Shown here in pieces: positions 35,504-46,125 of a DNA stretch of 64,000 nt (position 1 is the stretch's first letter; each line of letters starts with the position of its first letter). The notes below the pieces were generated by a model. It searched no databases, was not told where the DNA came from, and saw only the letters and a program-made list of their open reading frames with translations. Source of the stretch: an uncultured Prevotellaceae bacterium (GTDB taxonomy: Bacteria > Bacteroidota > Bacteroidia > Bacteroidales > Bacteroidaceae); assembly GCA_900318685.1 (NCBI GenBank), contig ONLL01000001.1, positions 124,001 through 188,000 on the forward strand. The letters are read 5' to 3'. A program made the position numbers and the translations under genes.

Positions 35504-37060
35504 ATGAACCAGGAATTTGAACTGATTGCCAAGACCTTTATGGGGCTCGAGCCCGTCTTGGCAAAGGAATTGACCCAGCTGGGGGCCAACAACGTTGAGA
35601 TTGGTAGACGCATGGTGTCGTTTACAGGTGACAAAGAGATGATGTATCGTGCCAACTTCCAACTGCACACGGCCATCAAGATTCTAAAACCCATCAGCCA
35701 CTTCAAGGCAAGCTGCGCCGACGACGTCTACGAAGAAATTAAGAAGATGGACTGGACCGAGTACCTCGCCGACGACAAGACCTTTGCCGTCGATAGTGTC
35801 GTGTTCTCCGAGGAGTTCCGCCACTCAAAGTTCGTCAGCTACAAGGTGAAGGACGCCATCGTCGACCAGCTACGCGAGCGCACAGGCAAGCGGCCCAACA
35901 TATCGGTCAGCAATCCTGACCTGCGACTCCACATCCACATCGCCGAGGACAACTGCACCCTCTGCCTTGACTCCAGCGGCGAGAGCCTCCACCGCCGAGG
36001 ATACCGCCAGGAGAGCGTCGAAGCTCCCATCAACGAGGTGCTCGCAGCCGGCATCATCATGATGACCGGATGGCAGGGCGATACCGATTTCATCGACCCT
36101 ATGTGCGGCAGCGGCACCTTCCCCATCGAGGCAGCTCTCATCGCATGCAACATGGCCCCTGGACTCTTCCGCAAGGAGTATGCCTTCGAGAAATGGGCCG
36201 ACTTCGACGAGGAGCTCTTCGACCGTATCTATAACGACGACTCGCAGGAGCGTGAGTTCAAGCACCATATCTACGGCTACGACATCGACTTCAAGGCCGT
36301 GAACACGGCTCGCACCAACGTCAAGGCAGCCGGACTCACCAGCTGCATCACCATAGAGCAGCAGGACTTCAAGGACTTCGTGCAGCCCAAGGACAAGGCC
36401 ATCATCGTCACCAACCCGCCCTACGGCGAACGTATCTCCACACCCAACCTGCTCGACACCTACCGCATGATAGGCGAGCGCCTGAAGCATCAGTTCATCG
36501 GCAACGACGCCTGGATCCTATCCTACCGAGAGGAATGCTTCGAGCAGATAGGGCTGAAGCCCTCCATCAAGATTCCCCTCTACAACGGATCACTTGAGTG
36601 CGAACTACGCAAGTACCAGATGTTCGACGGCAAAATGAAGGTATTCCGTAGCGAGGGAGGAGCCGTGAAGACCGATGAGGAGAAACGACAGATGGCCGAG
36701 AAGCATCGTTTCAAGAAGGAGCGCGACTTCAAGCAGCGCCTCACCGAACAGGAGGAGAACGAAGACAGCGACATCCGCTCCTTCACCTTCCATCACCACG
36801 AGATAGGTGGCGAGCGCAGCATGAAGGGCGACCGCAAGCCACGTTTCAACCGAGAACCCCGCGACTCAGAATACTCCGAAAAGCCCGGAAAGTCAGGATA
36901 CTCTGGCAAGTCCGTCAAGTCCGGCTTCTCCGGAAAATCCGGAAAATCCGGGAAACCCGGTACCCCCAGAGACACTAAGAACCGCGGCGGTCACGAGCGT
37001 TTCGACCGTCAAGGCGGAGGCAAGCGTAACAACAAACGATTCAACCGCGATGAAGACTAA
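35504..37060 (+). CDS. THUMP-domain RNA (guanine-N2) methyltransferase, RlmL N-terminal type
   Basis: 518 residues. An N-terminal ferredoxin-like plus THUMP region (about 1-160) is followed by a Rossmann methyltransferase: DFIDPMCGSGTFPIEAAL is the SAM motif and VTNPPYGERI the catalytic N-P-P-Y motif. This is the layout of RlmL/YcbY's first half, which makes m2G2445 in 23S rRNA. The last 80 residues are a low-complexity basic tail with SGKSGKSGKP repeats and ending KRNNKRFNRDED, probably an RNA-binding extension. The stop overlaps the next gene by 11 bases. Confidence 0.88.
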   Translation: MNQEFELIAKTFMGLEPVLAKELTQLGANNVEIGRRMVSFTGDKEMMYRANFQLHTAIKILKPISHFKASCADDVYEEIKKMDWTEYLADDKTFAVDSVVFSEEFRHSKFVSYKVKDAIVDQLRERTGKRPNISVSNPDLRLHIHIAEDNCTLCLDSSGESLHRRGYRQESVEAPINEVLAAGIIMMTGWQGDTDFIDPMCGSGTFPIEAALIACNMAPGLFRKEYAFEKWADFDEELFDRIYNDDSQEREFKHHIYGYDIDFKAVNTARTNVKAAGLTSCITIEQQDFKDFVQPKDKAIIVTNPPYGERISTPNLLDTYRMIGERLKHQFIGNDAWILSYREECFEQIGLKPSIKIPLYNGSLECELRKYQMFDGKMKVFRSEGGAVKTDEEKRQMAEKHRFKKERDFKQRLTEQEENEDSDIRSFTFHHHEIGGERSMKGDRKPRFNREPRDSEYSEKPGKSGYSGKSVKSGFSGKSGKSGKPGTPRDTKNRGGHERFDRQGGGKRNNKRFNRDED

Positions 37061-39383
37061 AATCATATTCACTACCCTGTTGGCACTACTGCTCTCAACA
37101 CCCATGAATGCCCAGCAGAAGCTATTCACACTCGAAGACCTCAACTTCGGAGGCCGCAACTACCACAGCCTGCGCCCCCAGAACATGTTCCTCACCTGGT
37201 GGGGCGACCAGCTGGTGCAGACCGACGTCGAGGAGTGCAACCTCATCGATGCGAAGACAGGCAAGAAGAAGCTGCTCTTCACACTCGACGACATCAACAA
37301 ATGGGCCGAGAGCGACGGAGACATGAAGCAGGTACGCCACCTCAGCAACGCCACCTTCCCCTACCCCGACAAGCCCATCGTCGCCGTAGGCAACCGAATG
37401 GCCTATATACTCGTTGACTTCAAATTGAAGCAGGTTGTATGGCAGGACAGCATCCTCAGAGAGGGTACCGAAGACTGGGCCCCCCAGTCGCGTGCTACGG
37501 CTTACATCAAGAACCACCAGCTCTACGTGTCCGACGGCGAGGGACGCGAGCACCAGCTCACTACCGACGGATCACGCGAGATTGTCTACGGCCAGAGCGT
37601 TCATCGCGACGAGTTCGGCATCTACAAGGGAACCTTCTGGAGCCCCGACGGCCAGCACCTAGCCTTCTACCGAATGGACCAGTCGATGGTCACCGACTAT
37701 CCACAGGTCGACATACCCCTTCTCCCCCGCGGAGGATGGTCCGAGACTGAGGGCATAGGCGCCCCCATCGCCCAGATGCAGCCCGACAAATACCCGATGG
37801 CCGGCACCAAGACCCATGAAGTCACTATCGGAGTCTATGACGTAAATAAGAACAAGACCATCTATCTCAAGACACCCAAGCCATCATTAGAAGCCCCCTC
37901 GGGGGCCGTAGGGGGGGCTAGCTCTTTCTGCTACCTCACCAACATCGCCTGGACTCCTGACTCCAAGCACATCCTTGTCCAGGAGCTCAACCGCGATCAG
38001 AACGACTGCCGCCTAGTCAGCTACGATGCCGAGACAGGAGCCTTCGAATACCAGCTCTGCCGCGAGACCAGCGACAAGTACGTCGAGCCTCTCCACCCCG
38101 TAGAGTTTCTTCCTTGGGACAAGAACCTCTTCATACTCCAGAGCCAGAAGGACGGCTACAACCACCTCTATCTCTACAACATCAAGGGCGAGTGCGTGCG
38201 GCAGGTCACCAAAGGCCCATGGGTAGTGCTCGATGTGCTGGGCTTCAACCAGAAGACCAAGAACGTCATCATCGCCTCCAACGAGCGCCATCCCCTGCAA
38301 CGCAACATCTACGCTGTCGACATCCTCACGGGCAAGCGCACACTCCTCGACAACGGCGAGGGAGTGCATCGTGGTGTGCTCTCCAAGGGCACAGGCGCCC
38401 TGCTCTACGACAAATGGCAGAATCCCAACACACCCAACAACATCGACGTGGTCAGCACCAAGGACGGGAAGTCATGCCGCCTGCTCACCGCTCCCGATCC
38501 CTGGGCTGACTTCCAGCAGCCCGGCTACCTCAGCGGCTCCATCAAGGCTGCCGACGGCCAGACCGATTTATACTACCGCATGGTAGTACCACGCGAACTT
38601 GCTACAGCCATTCCTGCATCTGACGGTACGGCGACAGCAAATTCTTCACTCTTCCCTCTTCACTCTTCACTAAAGAAGTACCCCACCATCGTCTACGTCT
38701 ACGGCGGTCCTCACGCCCACAACGTAGAAGCCTCCTGGCATTGGTACAGCCGTTCCTGGGAGACCTATATGGCGCAGAAAGGCTACATCGTCTTCATCCT
38801 CGACAACCGAGGCAGCGAGAACCGCGGACGTGACTTCGAGCAGGCCACCTTCCGGCAGCTCGGACAGGTTGAGATGCAGGACCAGATCAAAGGTGTCGAG
38901 TTTCTCAAGAGCCTGCCCTTCGTCGACGCCGACCGTCTCGGCGTGCATGGTTGGAGCTATGGCGGCTATATGACCATCTCGCTCATGACCAACTATCCCG
39001 ATGTCTTCAAGGTTGGTATAGCCGGCGGACCCGTCATCGACTGGCATTGGTACGAGGTGATGTATGGCGAGCGCTATATGGACGCACCCCAGCAGAACCC
39101 TGAGGGCTATGCCAGGACCAGCCTTGTCTCGAAAGCAAAGAACCTCAAGGGCAAGCTGCAAATCATCATCGGCTACAACGACCCGACGGTCGTACCCCAG
39201 CATGCCCTCTCGTTCATCAGGGCCTGTGTGGAGGCCGGCACCCAGCCCGACTTCTTCGTCTATCCCGGCGAGGGTCACAACATGGCCGGTCACGCCAGCG
39301 TCCATCTCCACGAGCGCATCTCGCAGTACTTTGAGGATTATCTAGCCCCCCTGTCGTCCCCCGAGGGGGACACAAATGACTAA
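37050..39383 (+). CDS. S9 family prolyl dipeptidyl peptidase (DPP IV type), invaded by repeats
   Basis: 777 residues. Signal peptide 1-21 (ends MNAQ), an eight-blade DPPIV N-terminal propeller (about 75-500), then an alpha/beta hydrolase with catalytic Ser in GWSYGGYM, Asp in GYNDPTV and His in GEGHNM. It releases dipeptides, typically X-Pro, and is periplasmic or on the surface. Three stretches do not look like the family: LEAPSGAVGGASS (codons for 37889-37926), NSSLFPLHSSLKK (38640-38680) and a C-terminal LAPLSSPEGDTND (39343-39380). All three match interspersed repeat sequences and lie in loops or at the end, so the enzyme is probably intact. Confidence 0.9.
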   Translation: MKTKIIFTTLLALLLSTPMNAQQKLFTLEDLNFGGRNYHSLRPQNMFLTWWGDQLVQTDVEECNLIDAKTGKKKLLFTLDDINKWAESDGDMKQVRHLSNATFPYPDKPIVAVGNRMAYILVDFKLKQVVWQDSILREGTEDWAPQSRATAYIKNHQLYVSDGEGREHQLTTDGSREIVYGQSVHRDEFGIYKGTFWSPDGQHLAFYRMDQSMVTDYPQVDIPLLPRGGWSETEGIGAPIAQMQPDKYPMAGTKTHEVTIGVYDVNKNKTIYLKTPKPSLEAPSGAVGGASSFCYLTNIAWTPDSKHILVQELNRDQNDCRLVSYDAETGAFEYQLCRETSDKYVEPLHPVEFLPWDKNLFILQSQKDGYNHLYLYNIKGECVRQVTKGPWVVLDVLGFNQKTKNVIIASNERHPLQRNIYAVDILTGKRTLLDNGEGVHRGVLSKGTGALLYDKWQNPNTPNNIDVVSTKDGKSCRLLTAPDPWADFQQPGYLSGSIKAADGQTDLYYRMVVPRELATAIPASDGTATANSSLFPLHSSLKKYPTIVYVYGGPHAHNVEASWHWYSRSWETYMAQKGYIVFILDNRGSENRGRDFEQATFRQLGQVEMQDQIKGVEFLKSLPFVDADRLGVHGWSYGGYMTISLMTNYPDVFKVGIAGGPVIDWHWYEVMYGERYMDAPQQNPEGYARTSLVSKAKNLKGKLQIIIGYNDPTVVPQHALSFIRACVEAGTQPDFFVYPGEGHNMAGHASVHLHERISQYFEDYLAPLSSPEGDTND
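37892..37919 (+). repeat. GC-rich palindromic repeat, copy A (inside the DPP gene)
   Basis: A 28-base palindromic unit (AGCCCCCTCGGGGGC then CGTAGGGGGGGCT) read in frame as APSGAVGGA. Related to copies B-D, with two base changes from C and D in the centre. Confidence 0.85.
39344..39371 (-). repeat. GC-rich palindromic repeat, copy B (inverted, at the end of the DPP gene)
   Basis: The same palindrome in the opposite orientation and slightly diverged (AGCCCCCCTGTCGTCCCC...). It encodes most of the C-terminal residues of the peptidase. Confidence 0.75.
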
Positions 39384-39424
39384 TAGCCATGAGTCACGAG
39401 CATCAAACAAATCAGAGAACAACT

Positions 39425-39458
39425 ATAGTAGCCCCCTCGGGGGCAGAAGGGGGGGCTT
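39425..39458 (+). repeat. GC-rich palindromic repeat, copy C (upstream of DUF559)
   Basis: 34 bases, ATAGTAGCCCCCTCGGGGGC followed by AGAAGGGGGGGCTT, identical to copy D. It lies nine bases before the DUF559 start codon and probably lies in that gene's leader. Confidence 0.9.
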
Positions 39459-39467
39459 AGGGCTGTC

Positions 39468-39836
39468 ATGAGCTACGAATATCAAACTGCTGATCCAACT
39501 TTATATCCTTTACTAAGGGATTATGCACGAAAAAACAGAAATAATCCGACGGAGGCAGAATCATTACTATGGGACTACCTGAAAGCCGACGGGTTAGGAG
39601 TCACATTCAAGCGCCAGCAGATCATAGGAGACTACATTGCCGACTTTGTCTGTATAAGCAGCAAATTGATTGTCGAACTGGACGGAGGGTATCATCAACT
39701 TCCTCAACAACAAATCAACGATAGTCAACGTACAGAATGGTTGGAGAGCAGAGGCTACAAGGTTCTACGATTCACCAACGAAGAACTATTCAACGGAATT
39801 AACAATGTACTAGACAAAATCAATGAAAACTTGTAA
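39468..39836 (+). CDS. DUF559 endonuclease-domain protein (Vsr/HJR-like fold)
   Basis: 122 residues, a single compact domain. The DUF559 pattern is complete: RNNPTEAESLLWDYLK, FKRQQIIGDYIADFVCISSK, then LIVELDGGYHQ, where the D...ExD residues form the nuclease-like metal site, and a C-terminal GYKVLRFTNEEL. The fold is shared with very-short-patch-repair endonucleases and restriction enzymes. Family members are stand-alone genes of unknown role. This copy is framed by identical 34-bp palindromic repeats at 39425-39458 and 39847-39880, and its stop lies 10 bases inside the next open frame. Confidence 0.85.
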   Translation: MSYEYQTADPTLYPLLRDYARKNRNNPTEAESLLWDYLKADGLGVTFKRQQIIGDYIADFVCISSKLIVELDGGYHQLPQQQINDSQRTEWLESRGYKVLRFTNEELFNGINNVLDKINENL

Positions 39837-40296
39837 CGGCAAAACAATAGTAGCCCCCTCGGGGGCAGAAGGGGGGGCTTCTCTCATAAAATTCTTCAAA
39901 CGCGACCGCTTCGCAGTCCTCGCGGGCTGCGAGCTGCTGGAAATACGCGAAGGCTACGCACGTGCCCGAATGACCGTCGCCGAGCACCACCTCAACGGCG
40001 GCGACTTCTGTCAGGGCGGCGCAATCTTCACCCTCGCCGACCTGGCCTTCGCAGCTGCCGTCAACAGCCACTTGGTGCTCACCGTCTCCACCAGTTCCAA
40101 CATCACCTTCTTCCGTTCCGTCCCCCTAGGCACCACCGTCTATGCCGAGGCCCAGGAGCTGGTCAACCACCCCCGCATGCCCTACGCCGAGGTCCGCATC
40201 ACCGACGAAGAAGGCCGTCTCATCGCCATCTTCACCTCTGGCGGCTACCGCAAGCACGACCGCCCGATAGAAGGAATCGAAGTTCCCCTGAAGTAA
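39823..40296 (+). CDS. PaaI-type hotdog thioesterase with repeat-encoded N-terminus
   Basis: 157 residues. The hotdog core has the PaaI/DUF4442-like pattern HLNGGDFCQGGAIFTLADLA, with the HxxGG-type active site and TSSNITFFRSV strand. These enzymes hydrolyse acyl-CoA, often phenylacetyl- or medium-chain thioesters; the substrate is unknown. The first 20 residues (IVAPSGAEGGAS is the centre) are coded by palindromic repeat copy D. The family core starts near FFKRDRF, so the real ancestral start was probably replaced. It overlaps the DUF559 stop. Confidence 0.85.
   Translation: MKTCNGKTIVAPSGAEGGASLIKFFKRDRFAVLAGCELLEIREGYARARMTVAEHHLNGGDFCQGGAIFTLADLAFAAAVNSHLVLTVSTSSNITFFRSVPLGTTVYAEAQELVNHPRMPYAEVRITDEEGRLIAIFTSGGYRKHDRPIEGIEVPLK
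39847..39880 (+). repeat. GC-rich palindromic repeat, copy D (in the thioesterase N-terminus)
   Basis: Identical to copy C over 34 bases and 422 bases downstream of it, in the same orientation. It supplies in-frame codons for the first part of the thioesterase. Confidence 0.9.
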
Positions 40297-40373
40297 GCCT
40301 CTCCGAGGAGAAATCCCCTTCATCCCACCGAAGCGTCTACAAATGCCAACACTACCTCCACGCCGCCCTTTGT

Positions 40374-40441
40374 CATCTCCAGCAGCACTTTTATTGATCA
40401 AAGCACGGCACTTTCGATGAACAAAGTGGCCGCAGGAGATG
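40374..40441. repeat. Hairpin in the gap between thioesterase and GH97 genes
   Basis: Outer arms CATCTCC/GGAGATG enclose CACTTT/AAAGTG and an inner GATCAAAG/CTTTCGATG stem. It shares the CAAAGTGGCCG motif with the hairpins at 26973-27110, suggesting one family. The other bases of the gap, 40297-40539, show nothing else. Confidence 0.55.
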
Positions 40442-40539
40442 CACAACACCGGCCTCCTTCATATCCTCCGATGGTCTTTGAAATTAGGCAATATACCTAC
40501 ATTCCAACATTTGAGTAATTGGGAGTTGCCTATAGATCT

Positions 40540-42990
<2,451 letters not shown>

Positions 42991-43008
42991 CTAAAACCAA
43001 ATAGACGT

Positions 43009-44637
43009 ATGAAAAAGATCATGCTCATGTGCCTCGCCTGCCTCTGGATGACGGCAGCGACGGCCGACGACTACGAGACCATCAACACGGAGAAAATCCA
43101 GAACCCCATGCTATGGGCCGACTGCCCCGACCCCGACATCATCCGCGTGGGCGATACCTACTACCTCGTCACCACGACGATGCACCTCATGCCTGGTGCT
43201 CCTGTGATGGCATCGAAGGACCTGAAAAACTGGGAGACCGTAGGATACATCTTCGACCGCCTGACCGACTCGCCCAAGTACGACATGCAGGAAGGTACCG
43301 TCTACGGACGCGGACAATGGGCCACCTCGTTGAAGTATCACAAGGGGAAGTTCTATGCCCTGCTGGCTCCCAACGAGCGCGGCAAGATGGGCGACACCTA
43401 CATCTTCACGGCCGACAAGGCTGAGGGTCCCTGGACCGTGCTCTCGCGCATGCGCCACTTCCACGACTGCTCGCTGTTCTTCGACGATGACGACCGCGTG
43501 TACGTCATCTACGGCACGGGCGAGATGATGGAGCTGAAAAAGGACCTCTCCGACGTTATAGAGGGCACACACCAGCAGATCTTCAAGCGCGAGGAGGACG
43601 AGCGTGGACTGCTGGAGGGCAGCCGCATGATCAAGCACAACGGCAAGTACTACCTGCTGATGATCTCGCACGTCTACGCTCCCGGCAAGCATCGCCGTGA
43701 GGTGTGCTACAGGGCTGACGACATACACGGCCCTTACGAGAAGCAGGTCATACTCGAGAGTGAGTTCGGAGGTTTCTCGTACGAGGCTCAGGGCACAATC
43801 GTCGACTCGGAAGGCGGCGACTGGTACGGCATTATTTTCCAGGATCGCGGAGGCGTGGGCCGCGTGCTCACGGTAATGCCCTGCCGCTGGATCAACGGGT
43901 GGCCCATGCTGGGCGACGAGAACGGCAAGGTGCCCGAGCAGGTGCGTGCCTTGAAGAGTGGACAGCCGAAGAAGGGCATCGTCTGCAGCGACGACTTCTC
44001 AGAGCCGAAGCTGAGCCTGCATTGGCAATGGAACCACAACCCCGTGAACAACGCCTGGTCGCTGACTGAGCGCGAGGGTTTCCTGCGCCTGAAGACGAAC
44101 CGCGTGGTGAACACGCTCTTCCTGGCTCCCAACACGCTCACACAACGCATGGAAGGTCCCACCTGCAGCGGTTCTATCGCCCTCGACGTAGCGAAGATGA
44201 AGGACGGCGACCGCGCCGGTCTGGCAGCCTTCAACAGCGACACGGGTGCACTCATCATCAAGAAGGACGGCAAGAAGCTCACACTCGAGATGACCGAGAT
44301 GTCGGCAAAGCTGGCGTCAGACACCAAGGCAGTGACGGATGTCGACGAGAAGGTGATTGAGAGCATACCCCTCACACTCTCACCCAAGCAGAGCACAATC
44401 TGGCTGCGCATCGACGGCGACTTCCGTCCAAGCGGACGTGGCGGTGGCAAGGATGCAGCCAACTTCTACTACAGCCTCGACGGTACGGACTGGACACAAA
44501 TAGGCACCCACGACTATCGCATGCGCTTCGACTGGCAGCGATTCTTCATGGGCACCAAGTTCGGCATCTTCTGCTACGCCACGAAGAAGACCGGCGGCTG
44601 GGTCGACGTCGATGCCTTCAGCTATAGCAAGAACTAA
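43009..44637 (+). CDS. Glycoside hydrolase family 43 with C-terminal beta-sandwich (xylosidase/galactosidase type)
   Basis: 542 residues with a signal peptide (ends ATAD). Propeller motifs: general base Asp in CPDPDIIRVGDTYYLV, modulator Asp in HFHDCSLFFDDDDRVY, and general acid Glu in GLLEGSRMIKHNGKYYLL. A C-terminal concanavalin-like domain (about 345-540, KLSLHWQWNHNPVNNAW) resembles the DUF1349/beta-xylosidase second domain. Placement next to GH97 and a pectin block makes beta-galactan or xylan side chains plausible substrates; activity was not fixed by sequence. It converges on GH28 with three bases between stops. Confidence 0.88.
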   Translation: MKKIMLMCLACLWMTAATADDYETINTEKIQNPMLWADCPDPDIIRVGDTYYLVTTTMHLMPGAPVMASKDLKNWETVGYIFDRLTDSPKYDMQEGTVYGRGQWATSLKYHKGKFYALLAPNERGKMGDTYIFTADKAEGPWTVLSRMRHFHDCSLFFDDDDRVYVIYGTGEMMELKKDLSDVIEGTHQQIFKREEDERGLLEGSRMIKHNGKYYLLMISHVYAPGKHRREVCYRADDIHGPYEKQVILESEFGGFSYEAQGTIVDSEGGDWYGIIFQDRGGVGRVLTVMPCRWINGWPMLGDENGKVPEQVRALKSGQPKKGIVCSDDFSEPKLSLHWQWNHNPVNNAWSLTEREGFLRLKTNRVVNTLFLAPNTLTQRMEGPTCSGSIALDVAKMKDGDRAGLAAFNSDTGALIIKKDGKKLTLEMTEMSAKLASDTKAVTDVDEKVIESIPLTLSPKQSTIWLRIDGDFRPSGRGGGKDAANFYYSLDGTDWTQIGTHDYRMRFDWQRFFMGTKFGIFCYATKKTGGWVDVDAFSYSKN

Positions 44638-44640
44638 AGA

Positions 44641-46122
44641 TTAGTCAGCGTCAGCATTAAGAGCCTTGACTTTCTTCATTTTCACCCTACTGGTCGACTC
44701 CTGATAGAGCCAAGGGCGCTCGTCGTGGGTCTGCGTCACGAGGTCGACGTTGCTCAGGCTGATGTTCTCGGCGTGGATGATGGAGAATCCCCATGCAGGC
44801 TGCAAACCGTGGGCAGAGGGCTCGGGATAGTTCTTCTCGCCCCGCTGTGGCTGCGACGCATTGGCAGGCTTAAAGAAGAAGGGATTAGAGCCTCGCTGCT
44901 GGGCAACATCGTCAAGGGTGATGCCTCCCCGAAATACCACACTCAGATTCTTGATGCTGACATCACGCACGGGATGCCCCTCGATGCCGGCAATGAGACA
45001 GGCATAGCGACTATCAGCATCGTGGACGAACACATCGCGGATGCGGATGTTCCTGACAGTCGAGGGAGGCAGCTCCTTTGGTCCGCGCATGCGGTCGCCC
45101 AGACGGATATAGATGGGCGAGTTGCAGATATCATTCATCGTCAGTTCGCTTACGTCGATATCTTCCAATGCCGCCCCATCGACCGTCTCCAAGGCCAGTC
45201 CGCGGCAATGGGTGAAGGTGCAGCGACGGATGGTGATATGGCGGAAGCCGCCATTGCTCTCCGTGCCCAGTTTGATGCGTCCGGTAGGTCCGTCGCCGTC
45301 GGGAGCACGAAGGGAGTTGGTGGTGCGTGTGCCGTCGAGCAGCGAGCCCACATCGAAGCCGCTGACCTCGCAGTCCTCTATGAGCACATGTTCAGTAGGC
45401 TTGGGACGCCCCAAAGCATAGGAGCACTTCAGCACGATGGCATCGTCGTTGATGGTGTTCACCCTGCAATGGCGAATCACCACGCGCTCACAACAGTCGA
45501 TGTCGAAGCCGTCGCGGTTGGTGTCGGCTGTTACATGCTCGATGAGCAAGTCGTCGACACCCGTCAGCAGCAGGGCGAAATGACCGCAGGCATGAAAAGT
45601 GACGCCTCGGATGATGACCTGCCGGCATTCGCGCATGGCCAGCGCCTTGTTGGCCTGCGTCTGACCCGAGGCAGTAGGCCGCTGTCCGCCACGCGTGAGG
45701 ACATCGCTGCCGTCAATCATTCCCTCGCCCTCGATCACCACGTCGTGCAGGTTTTCACCCCATAGCAGGGAGTTGTGCCAATGACTATGGCCGAAGTCCT
45801 GATAGTTGGATTCGTTGGGCTCGGCAGCATCGTAGCCTTCCGTCTCTGTAACAGGTGCGGCCTTGAGCACAGCGCCACGCTCTAGCCGCAAGGTGACGCC
45901 GCTCTGCAGATGGACGGAGTAACAGAGGTAGACGCCCGACGGCAGCACTACCGTTCCCCCACCCTCATCGGCAGCTCGCTGGAGCGCAGCATTGACGGCA
46001 GGCGTGTCGATATGCCGACCGTCGCCCACAGCTCCGAAATCCTTGACATTATACTCAGCGCCCATCATGCTGCCCATGCTGGTCAGCAAGAGCGACAAGG
46101 CGCCTATCACTCGTCGTATCAT
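44641..46122 (-). CDS. GH28 polygalacturonase-family hydrolase
   Basis: 493 residues. Signal peptide ends GAE. An N-terminal pectate-lyase-3-like segment (YNVKDFGAVGDGRHIDT) starts the right-handed beta-helix; catalytic residues sit in TNRDGFDIDCCERV and NTINDDAIVLKC, the two aspartate clusters of GH28, but the GHG site reads GTESNGGFRHI. That variant is seen in exo-acting or rhamnogalacturonan-type members. It hydrolyses galacturonan or rhamnogalacturonan oligosaccharides. It ends the block driven from 52009 leftward. Confidence 0.88.
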   Translation of the reverse strand: MIRRVIGALSLLLTSMGSMMGAEYNVKDFGAVGDGRHIDTPAVNAALQRAADEGGGTVVLPSGVYLCYSVHLQSGVTLRLERGAVLKAAPVTETEGYDAAEPNESNYQDFGHSHWHNSLLWGENLHDVVIEGEGMIDGSDVLTRGGQRPTASGQTQANKALAMRECRQVIIRGVTFHACGHFALLLTGVDDLLIEHVTADTNRDGFDIDCCERVVIRHCRVNTINDDAIVLKCSYALGRPKPTEHVLIEDCEVSGFDVGSLLDGTRTTNSLRAPDGDGPTGRIKLGTESNGGFRHITIRRCTFTHCRGLALETVDGAALEDIDVSELTMNDICNSPIYIRLGDRMRGPKELPPSTVRNIRIRDVFVHDADSRYACLIAGIEGHPVRDVSIKNLSVVFRGGITLDDVAQQRGSNPFFFKPANASQPQRGEKNYPEPSAHGLQPAWGFSIIHAENISLSNVDLVTQTHDERPWLYQESTSRVKMKKVKALNADAD

Positions 46123-46125
46123 AGG

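Noticed and set aside
39425-39880. Toxin-antitoxin or restriction-modification unit around DUF559
   Set aside because: No partner antitoxin or methyltransferase is adjacent; the thioesterase has a normal hotdog core.
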